DNA from: Lederbergia galactosidilytica
GTDB taxonomy: Bacteria; Bacillota; Bacilli; Bacillales; Bacillaceae_C
Direction of reading: 5' to 3'
NCBI RefSeq assembly: GCF_017873565.1
Contig: NZ_JAGGKH010000001.1
Location: 124,001 to 188,000, forward strand
Length of the DNA stretch: 64,000 bases
The notes under the pieces are model-generated. The model was not told the DNA's origin. It ran no database searches and saw only the letters and a list, made by a program, of their open reading frames with translations. Below, in pieces: positions 42,742 through 52,029 of this stretch; the first letter of the stretch is position 1; the number at the start of each line of letters is the position of its first letter. The position numbers and the translations under genes were made by a program.

Positions 42742-42765
42742 AACCTGGCCAATATTGACCAGGTT
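42742..42765 (-). terminator. Terminator of secG
   Basis: On the minus strand AACCTGG-tcaatattgg-CCAGGTT runs into TTTTATTTTTTT. It implies that est and rnr use their own promoter in the 196-bp gap. Confidence 0.8.
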
Positions 42766-42779
42766 TCGAATTCAAGTAT

Positions 42780-43010
42780 TTATTCAAACATAACCACGGC
42801 AATAGCAAATATAAAAAACAAAACTGAAAGGATTACCGTCGTACGTTGAAGTATCAAATCCATTCCTCGCGCTTTTTGCTTTCCAAATAATTGCTCAGCG
42901 CCTCCAGAAATAGCTCCAGAGAGTCCAGCACTCTTTCCAGATTGAAGTAAAACAACACCTATAAGTGCGATAGAATCAATCAATAATAAAACAATGAGCA
43001 GTGTGTGCAC
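42780..43010 (-). CDS. secG: Protein translocase subunit SecG
   Basis: A 76-residue inner subunit of the SecYEG export channel. It has two membrane helices flanking the conserved loop [20 protein letters not shown], followed by [16 protein letters not shown], exactly the pattern of Bacillus SecG. The GTG at 43010 is preferred: GGGAGGG lies six bases upstream, and the protein then begins like its relatives; the TTG just before it is too close. It is monocistronic, ended by a terminator. Confidence 0.95.
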   Translation of the reverse strand: MHTLLIVLLLIDSIALIGVVLLQSGKSAGLSGAISGGAEQLFGKQKARGMDLILQRTTVILSVLFFIFAIAVVMFE

Positions 43011-43013
43011 CAA

Positions 43014-43705
43014 ATTCCCTCCCTAAAACGAACATAAAACGTTAACATAAATGTAACATAAACGAGATAAATGAACAAGTTATATTTTTTATCAACATAC
43101 TTGCATATGTATTCTATAATATAATCACCCGAAAGAAGCTAGCTTGTTAATAATGAAAAACCAGCTTCAAATTGAAGCTGGATCATAGGCCATTTTAAAA
43201 GCCACATTTGCCGTATCTAACTTAAAGAAGTTTTATACACCACTTGACTAAGTGGGTGTTTGCAGAAACCTTCCTGCTTGTCCTCCATGTCTTATAGACA
43301 GAGATTTGTCATTTCAGTTTCAATGTAAAACTCCCTAAATTCTAACTAGGTGAAAAACTTAATTAAAGGTACGAACAATGTAGCCTTTAAATGTATATTA
43401 CTCTTTTTCGAAAGAGATATCAATAGAAATTACTTACATAATATTTTTTTCAGTGGAAAAGGGGGCGGAACTACGCCAAAGAATATCTATTCATCACTCA
43501 TGAGTAAATAAATGGGAAGTACACTTCATTTATGAAACTGAAGTGGCTTCGCTCACACCGCCTTATGGACAAGGGACCTGCTATATCTTTTGCCATGCTT
43601 AGTTGTGAGCATTCTCTCATGCTTGTTTTTAGGGTAAAACTTGCTTTATTTGTCTTTGGATCTGCTGTCCTAACAACAACAGCATCTATATTTTTACCGT
43701 TTTTT
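43014..43705. other. Intergenic junction between secG and the glycan cassette, no supported gene
   Basis: About 690 bases. It contains the secG promoter region, a perfect terminator palindrome (43161-43181) and a small hairpin CACTT-gact-AAGTG near 43242. A 73-codon minus-strand frame (43498-43719) that starts inside the end of the glycosidase gene has no ribosome binding site and is not called. Confidence 0.5.
43161..43181 (-). terminator. Terminator at the end of the glycan cassette
   Basis: Perfect palindrome CCAGCTTCAAATTGAAGCTGG; on the minus strand it is followed by TTTTTCATTATT. It would stop transcription coming from the glycosidase gene before secG. Confidence 0.7.
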
Positions 43706-45757
43706 CTATAACCAAGCATGGAGACCTTCGTGCTTTATTTTCCACTCCCCATCATTTGGAAAACCTGGGCCATGCGCATTTGGTGCAGCTTTCCAACCAC
43801 ATGCCATCATCGCTACCGCTGTCAATAAGCCGCCATTTCCCGGTAAATAAGCTGTTAAGCCTGGGCGTTGATAGTTATGACCATTCGCTAAATAAGTATT
43901 TTTAGTCGCTTCCATTAATAAAAAATCTACAGCTAATTTCTTTTCTCCCAATCGAGCGGCTGTCATCGCACACATCGGAAAATCCCAGCCCCAAGCACTT
44001 TCCCAATCCCACTCTTTATAAACTTTTATGAGTGTATTTCTCATCATTTCATTATCTATTAATGTTCCCGATAAAATGCCCAAAGCCCCTACCATAGATG
44101 GATGATCATGATTTTTCTCAGTATAGGTCTGTTCACAATTCTCATGCGCAAGATAGACTCCTTCTTTAACAGGTGGCGTGGAAATCAATTGGGCTACTTT
44201 CGTCCACGCAGGATTCGCCTTTACAGTTAATCTTTCTGCCCATTTTATTGCAATGTCTAATCCATATTTCCAATACTCTAATTCATACGGCGGATTCATA
44301 CTTTCTTCCATTCGGTGACATTCTTGAGCAGGGATTAGTGGGGGGCCAAGTACATAGGCGCCTTTTTCTTCATCCCATTGTGCATAAGAAGCCATGAAAT
44401 CCGCTGATGTAAAAACCATCTCCTTATATTTTTCCAACAATTCCTCCGTTGGATTAGCCTCATAAAGCAATTCTGCTAGTGCAATTGGATGCGGTTGTTG
44501 CCAGATCAATCCTGGAGCGACTGGAGAAGGACTTTGTTTACCATCAATTCCCACCATTTTCGGCCATCTTGCGCCCTCATATCCTTGACTTGTTGCTAAA
44601 TCCTTTGCCAATGGAAGGATTGTATTATACCAAGCTAAACTCTTCTCAAGAATATGAGCGCGTCCCCATAATGGAAAATGAGCGGCATGCCACCAATGCA
44701 TTTCTAAATGGAATTTTCCAAACCAACTGTTATACATATACCCTGTCTCTTGCGGTGGCAATGCTCCTCCACTGTGAATCGCACATAAGTATTGTGAAAG
44801 AACTATCCTTCTCTCTAATTCAACTGCCCTTGGGTCAGTGCTCCCTGAAAAATCAATCGCTCCACCTGTTTGCCAAAAATCTGCCCAGTGTTTTTGACTT
44901 GCTGAAAAGACAGCCTTTCTCTCTACATAAGCAGGATCTTCAGAAGCGAATGATATGGTAAAAGATAGTTCGGGAGACACTCCGTCCGAAGATAAGGTAA
45001 ATTCATGTCGATCGGTTTGCTTCCAGTTTCCTTGTTCCCAGTGCCAAGACACTTGATAGGAATCATCATCAAGAACTCTTTTTAAGAGAACAGATTGTTC
45101 ATCCTTTTCGACAATCTCGGTATGATGTCGATCATCTGCCTCCCAATCGGGAAAAGTGGCTTTCGCCCATGCATTGTCCGTAACATCAGGAGCAGGGAAT
45201 AAAAGTCTCACTTGAATTCTCTGATATTTTAATAAGGAGGATATTATTTTTAGACTAATAATATCTTCATCAGGATGACAAGCTGTATATACCTTAACAG
45301 GCACCCCATCAACGGTATATTGACTTTCCACAATCCCTGTCCATAAATGATGCTCTTGATGGATATGCTCAATATTCTCAACGGGAATTTCCTGATGATC
45401 TTCAGTTAAAAACCGAAATGCGATTCTTCCTAGCTGTAGGCGATGAGGATTTTGTCTTAACCAATGATAAGCTTCTTCACGATCCTCTGGCTTCATCGGA
45501 TATTGTACCTGCCTCCCATATGTAGCAAAACTTTGGTAACGGATATCCTCTTCAGTATATAAGTCTTTCCCCCCTGTATAATGCCAGCCCCAATTGGATT
45601 GCGTTCCAAGTGGACTTTCATATGCCTCTGGATACGTCTGCAACCCTGTAAAATCAAAACTAAAACCAAACTCCCCATTGCCAACCGATAATGGTGCAAG
45701 TGGCTCGATCTTATTAATGTTCGGATTATGTCGTTCAACTAAACATTTTCTATCCAT
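43706..45757 (-). CDS. (alpha/alpha)6-barrel glycosidase, GH65/GH95-like, cytoplasmic
   Basis: A 683-residue protein without signal peptide. The N-terminal beta domain starts with the pattern PLSVGNGEFGFSFDFTGLQT, common in glucoamylase-like GH65/GH95 clans. The helical barrel includes ETGYMYNSWFGKFHLEMHWW, SPVAPGLIWQQPHPIALAEL, and GPPLIPAQECHRMEESMNPP with candidate acidic catalytic residues. I cannot assign the exact family; such proteins occur beside pectin and rhamnogalacturonan genes. It is the last gene of a pel-yesS-like-GH series, 28 bases after the regulator. GGGGTG precedes the ATG. It probably trims oligosaccharides imported by the adjacent ABC systems. Confidence 0.7.
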   Translation of the reverse strand: MDRKCLVERHNPNINKIEPLAPLSVGNGEFGFSFDFTGLQTYPEAYESPLGTQSNWGWHYTGGKDLYTEEDIRYQSFATYGRQVQYPMKPEDREEAYHWLRQNPHRLQLGRIAFRFLTEDHQEIPVENIEHIHQEHHLWTGIVESQYTVDGVPVKVYTACHPDEDIISLKIISSLLKYQRIQVRLLFPAPDVTDNAWAKATFPDWEADDRHHTEIVEKDEQSVLLKRVLDDDSYQVSWHWEQGNWKQTDRHEFTLSSDGVSPELSFTISFASEDPAYVERKAVFSASQKHWADFWQTGGAIDFSGSTDPRAVELERRIVLSQYLCAIHSGGALPPQETGYMYNSWFGKFHLEMHWWHAAHFPLWGRAHILEKSLAWYNTILPLAKDLATSQGYEGARWPKMVGIDGKQSPSPVAPGLIWQQPHPIALAELLYEANPTEELLEKYKEMVFTSADFMASYAQWDEEKGAYVLGPPLIPAQECHRMEESMNPPYELEYWKYGLDIAIKWAERLTVKANPAWTKVAQLISTPPVKEGVYLAHENCEQTYTEKNHDHPSMVGALGILSGTLIDNEMMRNTLIKVYKEWDWESAWGWDFPMCAMTAARLGEKKLAVDFLLMEATKNTYLANGHNYQRPGLTAYLPGNGGLLTAVAMMACGWKAAPNAHGPGFPNDGEWKIKHEGLHAWL

Positions 45758-45785
45758 AATTACACCCCTTTATTTATAATTAAGC

Positions 45786-48071
45786 TCATTCAGCTAAAGG
45801 TCGCTTTTTATTTCTTAACATTTCACGGTATTTACCAGGTGTCGTATTTTTATATTTGCGAAAGACGCGAATAAAGCTATTCTCATGTTGATATCCCACA
45901 TCAAAAGCAATGGTGCCGACTTTTTTATCTGTATTCAACAATAATTCCTCAGCCTTCTCAATTCTTAATCTAGTTAAATAACCATAAATCGTATCGTCCA
46001 TTTTCTCTTTAAAAATTTGGCTTGCCAAGCTAACACTTATCCCAATCGATTCAGCAATTTCTGTAATTCCGATCGCTTCAGCTAAGTGGTTTTCCATATA
46101 GGTAATCATCTTCTCGCACAGAATACTCTCTTTGTTTTCTGCTTGCTTTTTCCACTTTTGGCTTTCTTGTCTAACCTCTTCCTTTAAAAAAGCCCTGATA
46201 TCATCTAAATAACTAGTAGCTACATGATCTAGTACTGTTCTAGTGGATTCGGCTTGAATTTCTGTTTGCTTTTTACCCCAAATGACAGCCATTATATCGT
46301 TTAATTTAGCTTGAACACTCGTTGGGAAGTATTGCTTATTGCGAAATTCTTGAATCATTTCTTCCACAATCTTCTCTCCCTGAGTTTCATCGCCTCCAAT
46401 AATTGCTTCAGCCAATTGTGCTAACATAGGTTCCATTTTAATTGTTAGATGAGGGCTCTTCACATTGCATTTATGACTATCGATAACACTTCCATATCCT
46501 TTATAGAGTCGATATCCAAGCGCTAACTCCGCTTCTAAAACAGCCTCTTTAATGTCTTCTACTTTTTGCTTCGAATGACTAATCCCCACAGATACACTAA
46601 AACCTAATAACCGTTCAGTGGTAGATACCGCTTTCATAAAACTATTTACTAGATTATCCGGTGGTCCATCATATTGGAATAAGACAGCCATTTTCCCTTG
46701 ACCAAAATCCACACATTTATTATAGAATTGTTCTGTAAGAATTTCTGAAATAATATTTTGCAAGGCAAATTTTAATAGAGAATGATCTGTACTCGGAAAT
46801 TTCTTTAACCATAACGGATAATTATCAATAGAAATAATCGCCACAACTAAACGATGATTATGCCAGTCTCTGAAATAATCATTCCACTTTTCTTTTATTT
46901 CCTCGCTTGATTTTACTTCTCCTTGATAAATATCAAGAAGAAATTTTGAAGATGCCTCAAGTTTGATCGTATTTAAGGTTTTAGCTAAATGAGCATGATC
47001 ATGGATTAATTGACCAGCTACAATCTCTAATTCGTTTAAACCTTGTTTCGAAATATCGCGCTCCTTCCTTATAAATAACTGTTTCATGCGAAAAACTGGC
47101 CGGAAGACCTTTATATTTATATAAAGCACAGCAATCATTCCAATAAAAAGAGCAATGAATGATACTAAAAATACAATATGACCAACCTTCCAAGACTTCT
47201 CTAGGATACTTTCCTGGGTAACAAGCGAAACATACTGCCAACCTGTAACCGGAGATTGCACTTGACTGGCCAATAGAGTTTCATCTTTAAAAATAAATTC
47301 TCCTAATCTTTCCTTTTTAAGATTGGTAATACTATTCTCAAGGCTCTGCTGATCAACTGAATAATTTGATACGGAATAAAGAATTTCATTTTGTTCATCG
47401 AGAATAAAGCGGGTACTTTCCAAACCCGTTAGCTGCGGTGGATTGATTTTAGCGAATAATTTTTCTTGCTTTAAATTAACAGCGACTAAGCCTTTAAATT
47501 CACCATGGATCAAAATTTTTCGAAATAAGGTAATTTCTGATCCACTACTTTTAGCCCCTTCTGGTACCTCTCTTTTTTTCACAATCATCATCTTATCTTT
47601 CAATTCATCAGCTACATCGATCCATTCAGAATCCACAAAAGTCTTTTTCGTTGCACTATAGCCATGGGGGATCGTTACAAAACTCCCATTATTCATATCG
47701 TATACATAGATACTCTTAATATTGGAAGAGTTGTTTATCGAAGAGGATAACATTTTATAAATGCTTGTAATCGTCTCATAAGAGTTCTGCTCATTACTTG
47801 TAAGGAATTCGTAGACATGGCCATCTAATGCGACTTCCGTTGCAATCCTGTTACTTTCATTGATTACTTCATCAATAAAATTCATACTGATCTGTAACAT
47901 TTGTTGTTGAGGATCATTTAGTTGTTCTTGAAGAACAGATTTAGATGTAATATACGATGTAATACTGACGATTAGAATAATAAGAAAAATCGTGATCGTT
48001 AAAAATAATATGAGGCCCATCTGACTTTTCAGTAAGTTGTATTTAAACCATTTTTGAAATAAATTAGGCAT
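45786..48071 (-). CDS. Membrane-anchored AraC-family regulator, YesS/RhgR-like
   Basis: A 761-residue one-component sensor. A first membrane helix (about 18-42, LILFLTITIFLIILIVSITS) and a second (about 300-325, VGHIVFLVSFIALFIGMIAV) enclose an extracellular Cache-like sensor. A cytoplasmic segment resembling a degenerate GGDEF-type domain follows. The C-terminus has paired helix-turn-helix motifs (GITEIAESIGISVSLASQIF, KVGTIAFDVGYQHENSFIRV, ending TTPGKYREM). The length equals that of B. subtilis YesS, activator of rhamnogalacturonan genes. It lies between a PL1-like lyase gene and a glycosidase gene, so activation of this cassette by extracellular pectic oligomers is inferred. Confidence 0.82.
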   Translation of the reverse strand: MPNLFQKWFKYNLLKSQMGLILFLTITIFLIILIVSITSYITSKSVLQEQLNDPQQQMLQISMNFIDEVINESNRIATEVALDGHVYEFLTSNEQNSYETITSIYKMLSSSINNSSNIKSIYVYDMNNGSFVTIPHGYSATKKTFVDSEWIDVADELKDKMMIVKKREVPEGAKSSGSEITLFRKILIHGEFKGLVAVNLKQEKLFAKINPPQLTGLESTRFILDEQNEILYSVSNYSVDQQSLENSITNLKKERLGEFIFKDETLLASQVQSPVTGWQYVSLVTQESILEKSWKVGHIVFLVSFIALFIGMIAVLYINIKVFRPVFRMKQLFIRKERDISKQGLNELEIVAGQLIHDHAHLAKTLNTIKLEASSKFLLDIYQGEVKSSEEIKEKWNDYFRDWHNHRLVVAIISIDNYPLWLKKFPSTDHSLLKFALQNIISEILTEQFYNKCVDFGQGKMAVLFQYDGPPDNLVNSFMKAVSTTERLLGFSVSVGISHSKQKVEDIKEAVLEAELALGYRLYKGYGSVIDSHKCNVKSPHLTIKMEPMLAQLAEAIIGGDETQGEKIVEEMIQEFRNKQYFPTSVQAKLNDIMAVIWGKKQTEIQAESTRTVLDHVATSYLDDIRAFLKEEVRQESQKWKKQAENKESILCEKMITYMENHLAEAIGITEIAESIGISVSLASQIFKEKMDDTIYGYLTRLRIEKAEELLLNTDKKVGTIAFDVGYQHENSFIRVFRKYKNTTPGKYREMLRNKKRPLAE

Positions 48072-48172
48072 GTATTCCCCCCTCTTTTTTATAGTATACT
48101 ACATGCCTAATTATAGAATCCTTAGTTGTTTTCTTAATTTTCCCATTAGTCGAGCAAGGAGATAAGAAATTT

Positions 48173-51100
48173 TTACTCAGCTTTCCATTTACTAATCATG
48201 GCATTTGCATATGACTTGAGAATGTTATATAGATGAATAGGAAGTACTTGGCCATCCTTATGCTTTTTTGCCAATTGCTTGAAACTCTCCATATGTTTTA
48301 CAACCTTTTCCTTTTTATTTTGTTTTTCATAAATTTCAACTGCAGATAAATGAAGGGTGAGGGCATGAGTTGATTTCTCATCATTCCATTCTCCCGTTTC
48401 TTTGAACTGTTCCACGAAAGCTCTCATACTGGCAGTGTTAACTTGCTTTGGGGTGATCGTTACCTTATTGGATGCCTCCGATTCTCCCCTCGCATTTTCT
48501 GCTTTAAGATAATAGGTATACTCAACCCCTGGCTCAACCGTTCGATCGTAAAAAGTCTCAACTTTTGCATAGCCAACATTTTCTACTTTACCGTTTGCTT
48601 CTCGATAAATATTAAATTGATTTCCCCCACCACCTGATGTCCAAATTAGTCCGACAAATGTTTCTCCGACTAATCCAACTTTTAATTCTATCGGGACTTG
48701 GGGTAGCGGCATAGCAATCACTAACTCCTTCGAATGGTCTGTTTCGCCTATTTCGTTTAAGGCTGAAATTTTGTAAATGTATCCAGATTGATTGTTACTA
48801 ACACTTTTATCTACGTAACTAGTTGAACTTGTATTGGCAATCAACGAAAAGTTTTTTTCTTCATTTGCCTTTCTGTAGATATTATAACTTTCTGCCATGC
48901 CGACCTCTTCCCAGAATATTTCAAAAGTTGTAGTGGAGATTTTTCCTGCCGTTAACCCGGATGGAATATCTGGGAGAACAACTGGTGGACCGGTTTTAGC
49001 ACTGACACTATTTGACTTTTTCGACTCACCACCTACTCCAGTTGCCGATACTTTATAATAATACTTTGTATCAGGAGTAAGTTGCTCATCCGTATATTCT
49101 GCCATCACCGTATGAGCTATTTTTTTATAAGTACCTTGTTCCCCGTTCGCTCTATATATCGAATAGCCGGTAACATCCTCAACAGCTTCCCAACTTAATT
49201 CAACTGACATACTTTTTGCTTTTAAAATTTCTAACTCTTTAGGTGTGGCTGGAGCAGGCTGTGATCGATCGTAAACAGCAAGTTCTATCTCATTTGAACT
49301 AGGGGACTCCCCAGCCGCATTTAGAGCGGCTACTTTATAATAGTAAGTGTATCCCAGCTCAACTGAACTATCGACAAAGTTTGCCGACTTAGAAGTGGCC
49401 ATCGCCTTCAACCGCTCCTTTGAAGTGGAACGATAAATTAAATAGGTGTCTGAATCATTTATAGAAAACCATTTTAAAGACGCAGTAGCATCATCCAAAA
49501 TTTCCCCTTCTAATTCAGTCGGGGCCATTGTAGGGGGTCGCTCATCTGATTTTGTTGGTTTAAGAACAATAAAATAATTCATTTGCTTGGTGTTATTATT
49601 ATTGCCCATTACAACAAACGAACCAGCAGGATAATGTTTTTTATAAAGTTTAAAACTAACGGGTTGGTCGTCCTCTATAAATTCCCCCGTTTCCTCATAA
49701 GATGTTAGCCAGCCAGGTATTGAGCCTATTCGAGAATCATGGGCAACATATACGTCTGTATCTGCCACTAAGTAAAAAGAGACTAGATCATCATTAGAGG
49801 CACTTCTTGAATTAACAGCTGAACGAATCCATTCCATCCCTTTAAGCTCATCTGGTATCGTTGTAAATCGGTAAATGCTGCTACCTGTCAATCGATCTCC
49901 TGCAACAAAATCCCCGACTTGCAAATTCTTCTCAATCGACCATTTTTTGGCATTATCGATTCCATTCTTACTATTATCCTTGATCAATACATTTCTGAGC
50001 CATTCTCCATCCATTCCTAGTAAAGTTTCAGATGAGGATTCTTCTGGATCGGGTTCGGGAGTAGGTTCTGTTGGTGGTGTAAACGGTGGTCCTGCCCACT
50101 CTGGTGGTGAAGTAGGGTAATCTACTGGAAAGCTTGCTTGCGCCAGTTCATTTAAATAATATTCAAGATTTGTATAACCTTCTCCATGCATATCTTCATT
50201 TCGATCTGCTGGATCATGAGGATCTAGCCCATTTGCGTTTTCCCATTCATCAGGCATTCCATCACCATCTGAATCAATAGAAGGTGTCCCCTTTTGCAGT
50301 TTTGGATAGCCACCTACATCATCCTCATGTCCAATGATCACACCTGTTTGATCTCTTACACTATCAATCACACGTTTATCTACATCATCTCGAGATAATG
50401 ATGCACCTGCATGATCTAATATAAATTCATAAGCTTCTTCAGGTTCTTGTGTATGCACCAATGGATATGCAAACCGTTTTGGAACGATTACACTTGGCCT
50501 TTCAACCTCCACCATATCAGTCTCTCTGTCTGTCCCATCAAGAATGCCATTTTTATTATGATCAAGCCGATTATTCTCCAGAAATACTTGATAGTTTTCA
50601 TTTCCTCTCACAATTGCATATTCAGGATCTTTAGAATTTAAACCCGCAATAAAATAATTGCCAACCACATTTCCATAACCTTTCGTGCCTGATTCCCCTC
50701 CTGCTACATATGGATATTGGCCCCAATTATAGACAATATTGTTCACAAAATCGATTTGTCCCTTGGTTTTGGGATTTCGATCATTATTATGTGCATAGAC
50801 ATTATGATGCATCGTAATCGTATTCATTTCAATTAATCCACCCATTGAATGGGTTAGAAGGCCTTCTGACATAATCGACCATTGAACTGTAATATTTTTT
50901 GATTTAGGCTCCTCATAGTTTTTGCTTTTAATCGATAACACTTCATCCGTAGCCCAGGAAAATGTACAGTGATCAATAATAACATTCTGACTATCTTCAA
51001 TATACATCGCATCATCATTAAAATCCGTTTGTGCCCCCATACGAAAACGAACAAACCTAATAATAATATCATGCGAATTAATGAAACGAAGTGTATTCCC

Positions 51101-51448
51101 ACGTATGGTAATCCCGTCTCCTGGTGCGGTTTGTCCGGCAATTGTAATATTGGATTTATTGTTTACTACAGTCTTTGGAATCGTAATTTCACCTGATATA
51201 TCAAATACAATTGTTCGCGGAACATCTCCAGCTGTCATAAGTGCATCATGGAAAGTACCTGGACCTGTAAGCTCATGACTTGTTACATGATAGACTTCCC
51301 CACCGCGCCCTCCTACTGAAGCATAGCCAAATCCTTCCGCTCCCGGAAATGCTGGTAGTTTACTATTATCTGCTTTCGCCGGAGTACTAAATAAAGGGAA
51401 GATAATTAGACAGAACATAATCGATAATATCAGCGTCAATGTTCTCAA
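48173..51448 (-). CDS. Secreted pectate lyase-like protein (PL1) with four FN3 domains and FIMAH-like C-terminus
   Basis: A 1091-residue exported enzyme. After a signal peptide (cleavage near PAKADNS) comes a parallel beta-helix (about 30-385) with AFPGAEGFGYASVGGRGGEV, IDHCTFSWATDEVLSIKSK and the Arg-containing NDRNPKTKGQIDFVNNIVYN, typical of PL1 pectate lyases. A calcium-type repeat DSDGDGMPDEWENANGLDP (near 391-410) follows. Next are a Pro/Glu linker, an unassigned beta domain (about 475-630) and four fibronectin type III domains (about 640-1000). The last 90 residues form a helical FIMAH-like domain. The TTG start is fixed by GAGGAGG. It would depolymerise pectin outside the cell for the neighbouring ABC transporters. 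Confidence 0.85.
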   Translation of the reverse strand: MRTLTLILSIMFCLIIFPLFSTPAKADNSKLPAFPGAEGFGYASVGGRGGEVYHVTSHELTGPGTFHDALMTAGDVPRTIVFDISGEITIPKTVVNNKSNITIAGQTAPGDGITIRGNTLRFINSHDIIIRFVRFRMGAQTDFNDDAMYIEDSQNVIIDHCTFSWATDEVLSIKSKNYEEPKSKNITVQWSIMSEGLLTHSMGGLIEMNTITMHHNVYAHNNDRNPKTKGQIDFVNNIVYNWGQYPYVAGGESGTKGYGNVVGNYFIAGLNSKDPEYAIVRGNENYQVFLENNRLDHNKNGILDGTDRETDMVEVERPSVIVPKRFAYPLVHTQEPEEAYEFILDHAGASLSRDDVDKRVIDSVRDQTGVIIGHEDDVGGYPKLQKGTPSIDSDGDGMPDEWENANGLDPHDPADRNEDMHGEGYTNLEYYLNELAQASFPVDYPTSPPEWAGPPFTPPTEPTPEPDPEESSSETLLGMDGEWLRNVLIKDNSKNGIDNAKKWSIEKNLQVGDFVAGDRLTGSSIYRFTTIPDELKGMEWIRSAVNSRSASNDDLVSFYLVADTDVYVAHDSRIGSIPGWLTSYEETGEFIEDDQPVSFKLYKKHYPAGSFVVMGNNNNTKQMNYFIVLKPTKSDERPPTMAPTELEGEILDDATASLKWFSINDSDTYLIYRSTSKERLKAMATSKSANFVDSSVELGYTYYYKVAALNAAGESPSSNEIELAVYDRSQPAPATPKELEILKAKSMSVELSWEAVEDVTGYSIYRANGEQGTYKKIAHTVMAEYTDEQLTPDTKYYYKVSATGVGGESKKSNSVSAKTGPPVVLPDIPSGLTAGKISTTTFEIFWEEVGMAESYNIYRKANEEKNFSLIANTSSTSYVDKSVSNNQSGYIYKISALNEIGETDHSKELVIAMPLPQVPIELKVGLVGETFVGLIWTSGGGGNQFNIYREANGKVENVGYAKVETFYDRTVEPGVEYTYYLKAENARGESEASNKVTITPKQVNTASMRAFVEQFKETGEWNDEKSTHALTLHLSAVEIYEKQNKKEKVVKHMESFKQLAKKHKDGQVLPIHLYNILKSYANAMISKWKAE

Positions 51449-51569
51449 TTATGATACCTCCTCTAAAGGTTTTCCATATCTTAATATTGGCAAATGATCT
51501 TAACAACGATTTCATATCACAGGATCAAAATCCATTTGCAAACATTTTGCACCTTTTCTGATTGCTGCC

Positions 51570-51701
51570 TCAAAACAATCCGTCAGAAGATGGATTAAAA
51601 GCTTTTATTCCATTGGTCCTCTCTGTCCTTTCAAATTCAGCAATCATATGAATTGTTCTCCGCTTCTCTACTGCCACTGAACCACTTTCATTCTCCTGCA
51701 T
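51570..51701 (-). other. Possible 43-residue ORF or gene remnant
   Basis: The frame begins MQENESGSVAVEKRRTIHMI and has protein-like composition that continues upstream of the ATG without a stop (ILSKWGAGFT). This suggests the 3' end of a decayed gene. GGGGGG lies 11 bases before the ATG. No family was recognised. Confidence 0.22.
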
Positions 51702-51920
51702 AGTAAATCCAGCCCCCCATTTAGATAATATCAACCTTTTGCAAGATCTTATTATCCAAATTACAACATACTATGGGCTTGTCTTTCTCCACCTTATTTG
51801 TGCAAATACGTAAAACCCAACATACTTTGTTAACCTTTTTCTATTCAAAACACTATTACTTTATGTAAATTTCTTATCTAGCAAACGCTTTGCTTTTTAA
51901 AACAGGCAAACCTGTATCAA

Positions 51921-51959
51921 GATAAAGCCTCAAAAGTTTTACCTACATGAGGCTTTATC
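51921..51959 (-). terminator. Hairpin after the binding-protein gene
   Basis: GATAAAGCCTC ... GAGGCTTTATC, an 11-bp perfect stem about 70 bases downstream of the stop of the 52030-53565 gene. The U-tract is weak. Confidence 0.5.
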
Positions 51960-52029
51960 CTTTAGCCTCTCAATCTACATTCCAATTTTCATCAATAATG
52001 ATTTAGTCTTAAGGTGTCTACGAGTATTA

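Larger units (their letters stand above)
51449..52029. other. Long intergenic region upstream of the PL1 gene
   Basis: About 580 bases with the lyase promoter. It contains ATTTGTGCAAAT near 51796, related to the TTTGTGCA repeats at 55560, and a palindrome AGCAAACGCTTTGCT at 51880-51894 that only partly resembles a cre box. It also holds a terminator stem at 51921-51959 and a 43-codon frame listed separately. Confidence 0.5.

Noticed and set aside
43498-43719. 73-codon ORF beginning inside the end of the (alpha/alpha)6 glycosidase gene
   Set aside because: No ribosome binding site and no recognisable domain; it most likely arises by chance in the intergenic junction.
51880-51894. Palindrome AGCAAACGCTTTGCT as a cre box
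   Set aside because: It lacks the TG/CA flanks of the cre consensus and lies more than 400 bases from the PL1 start.
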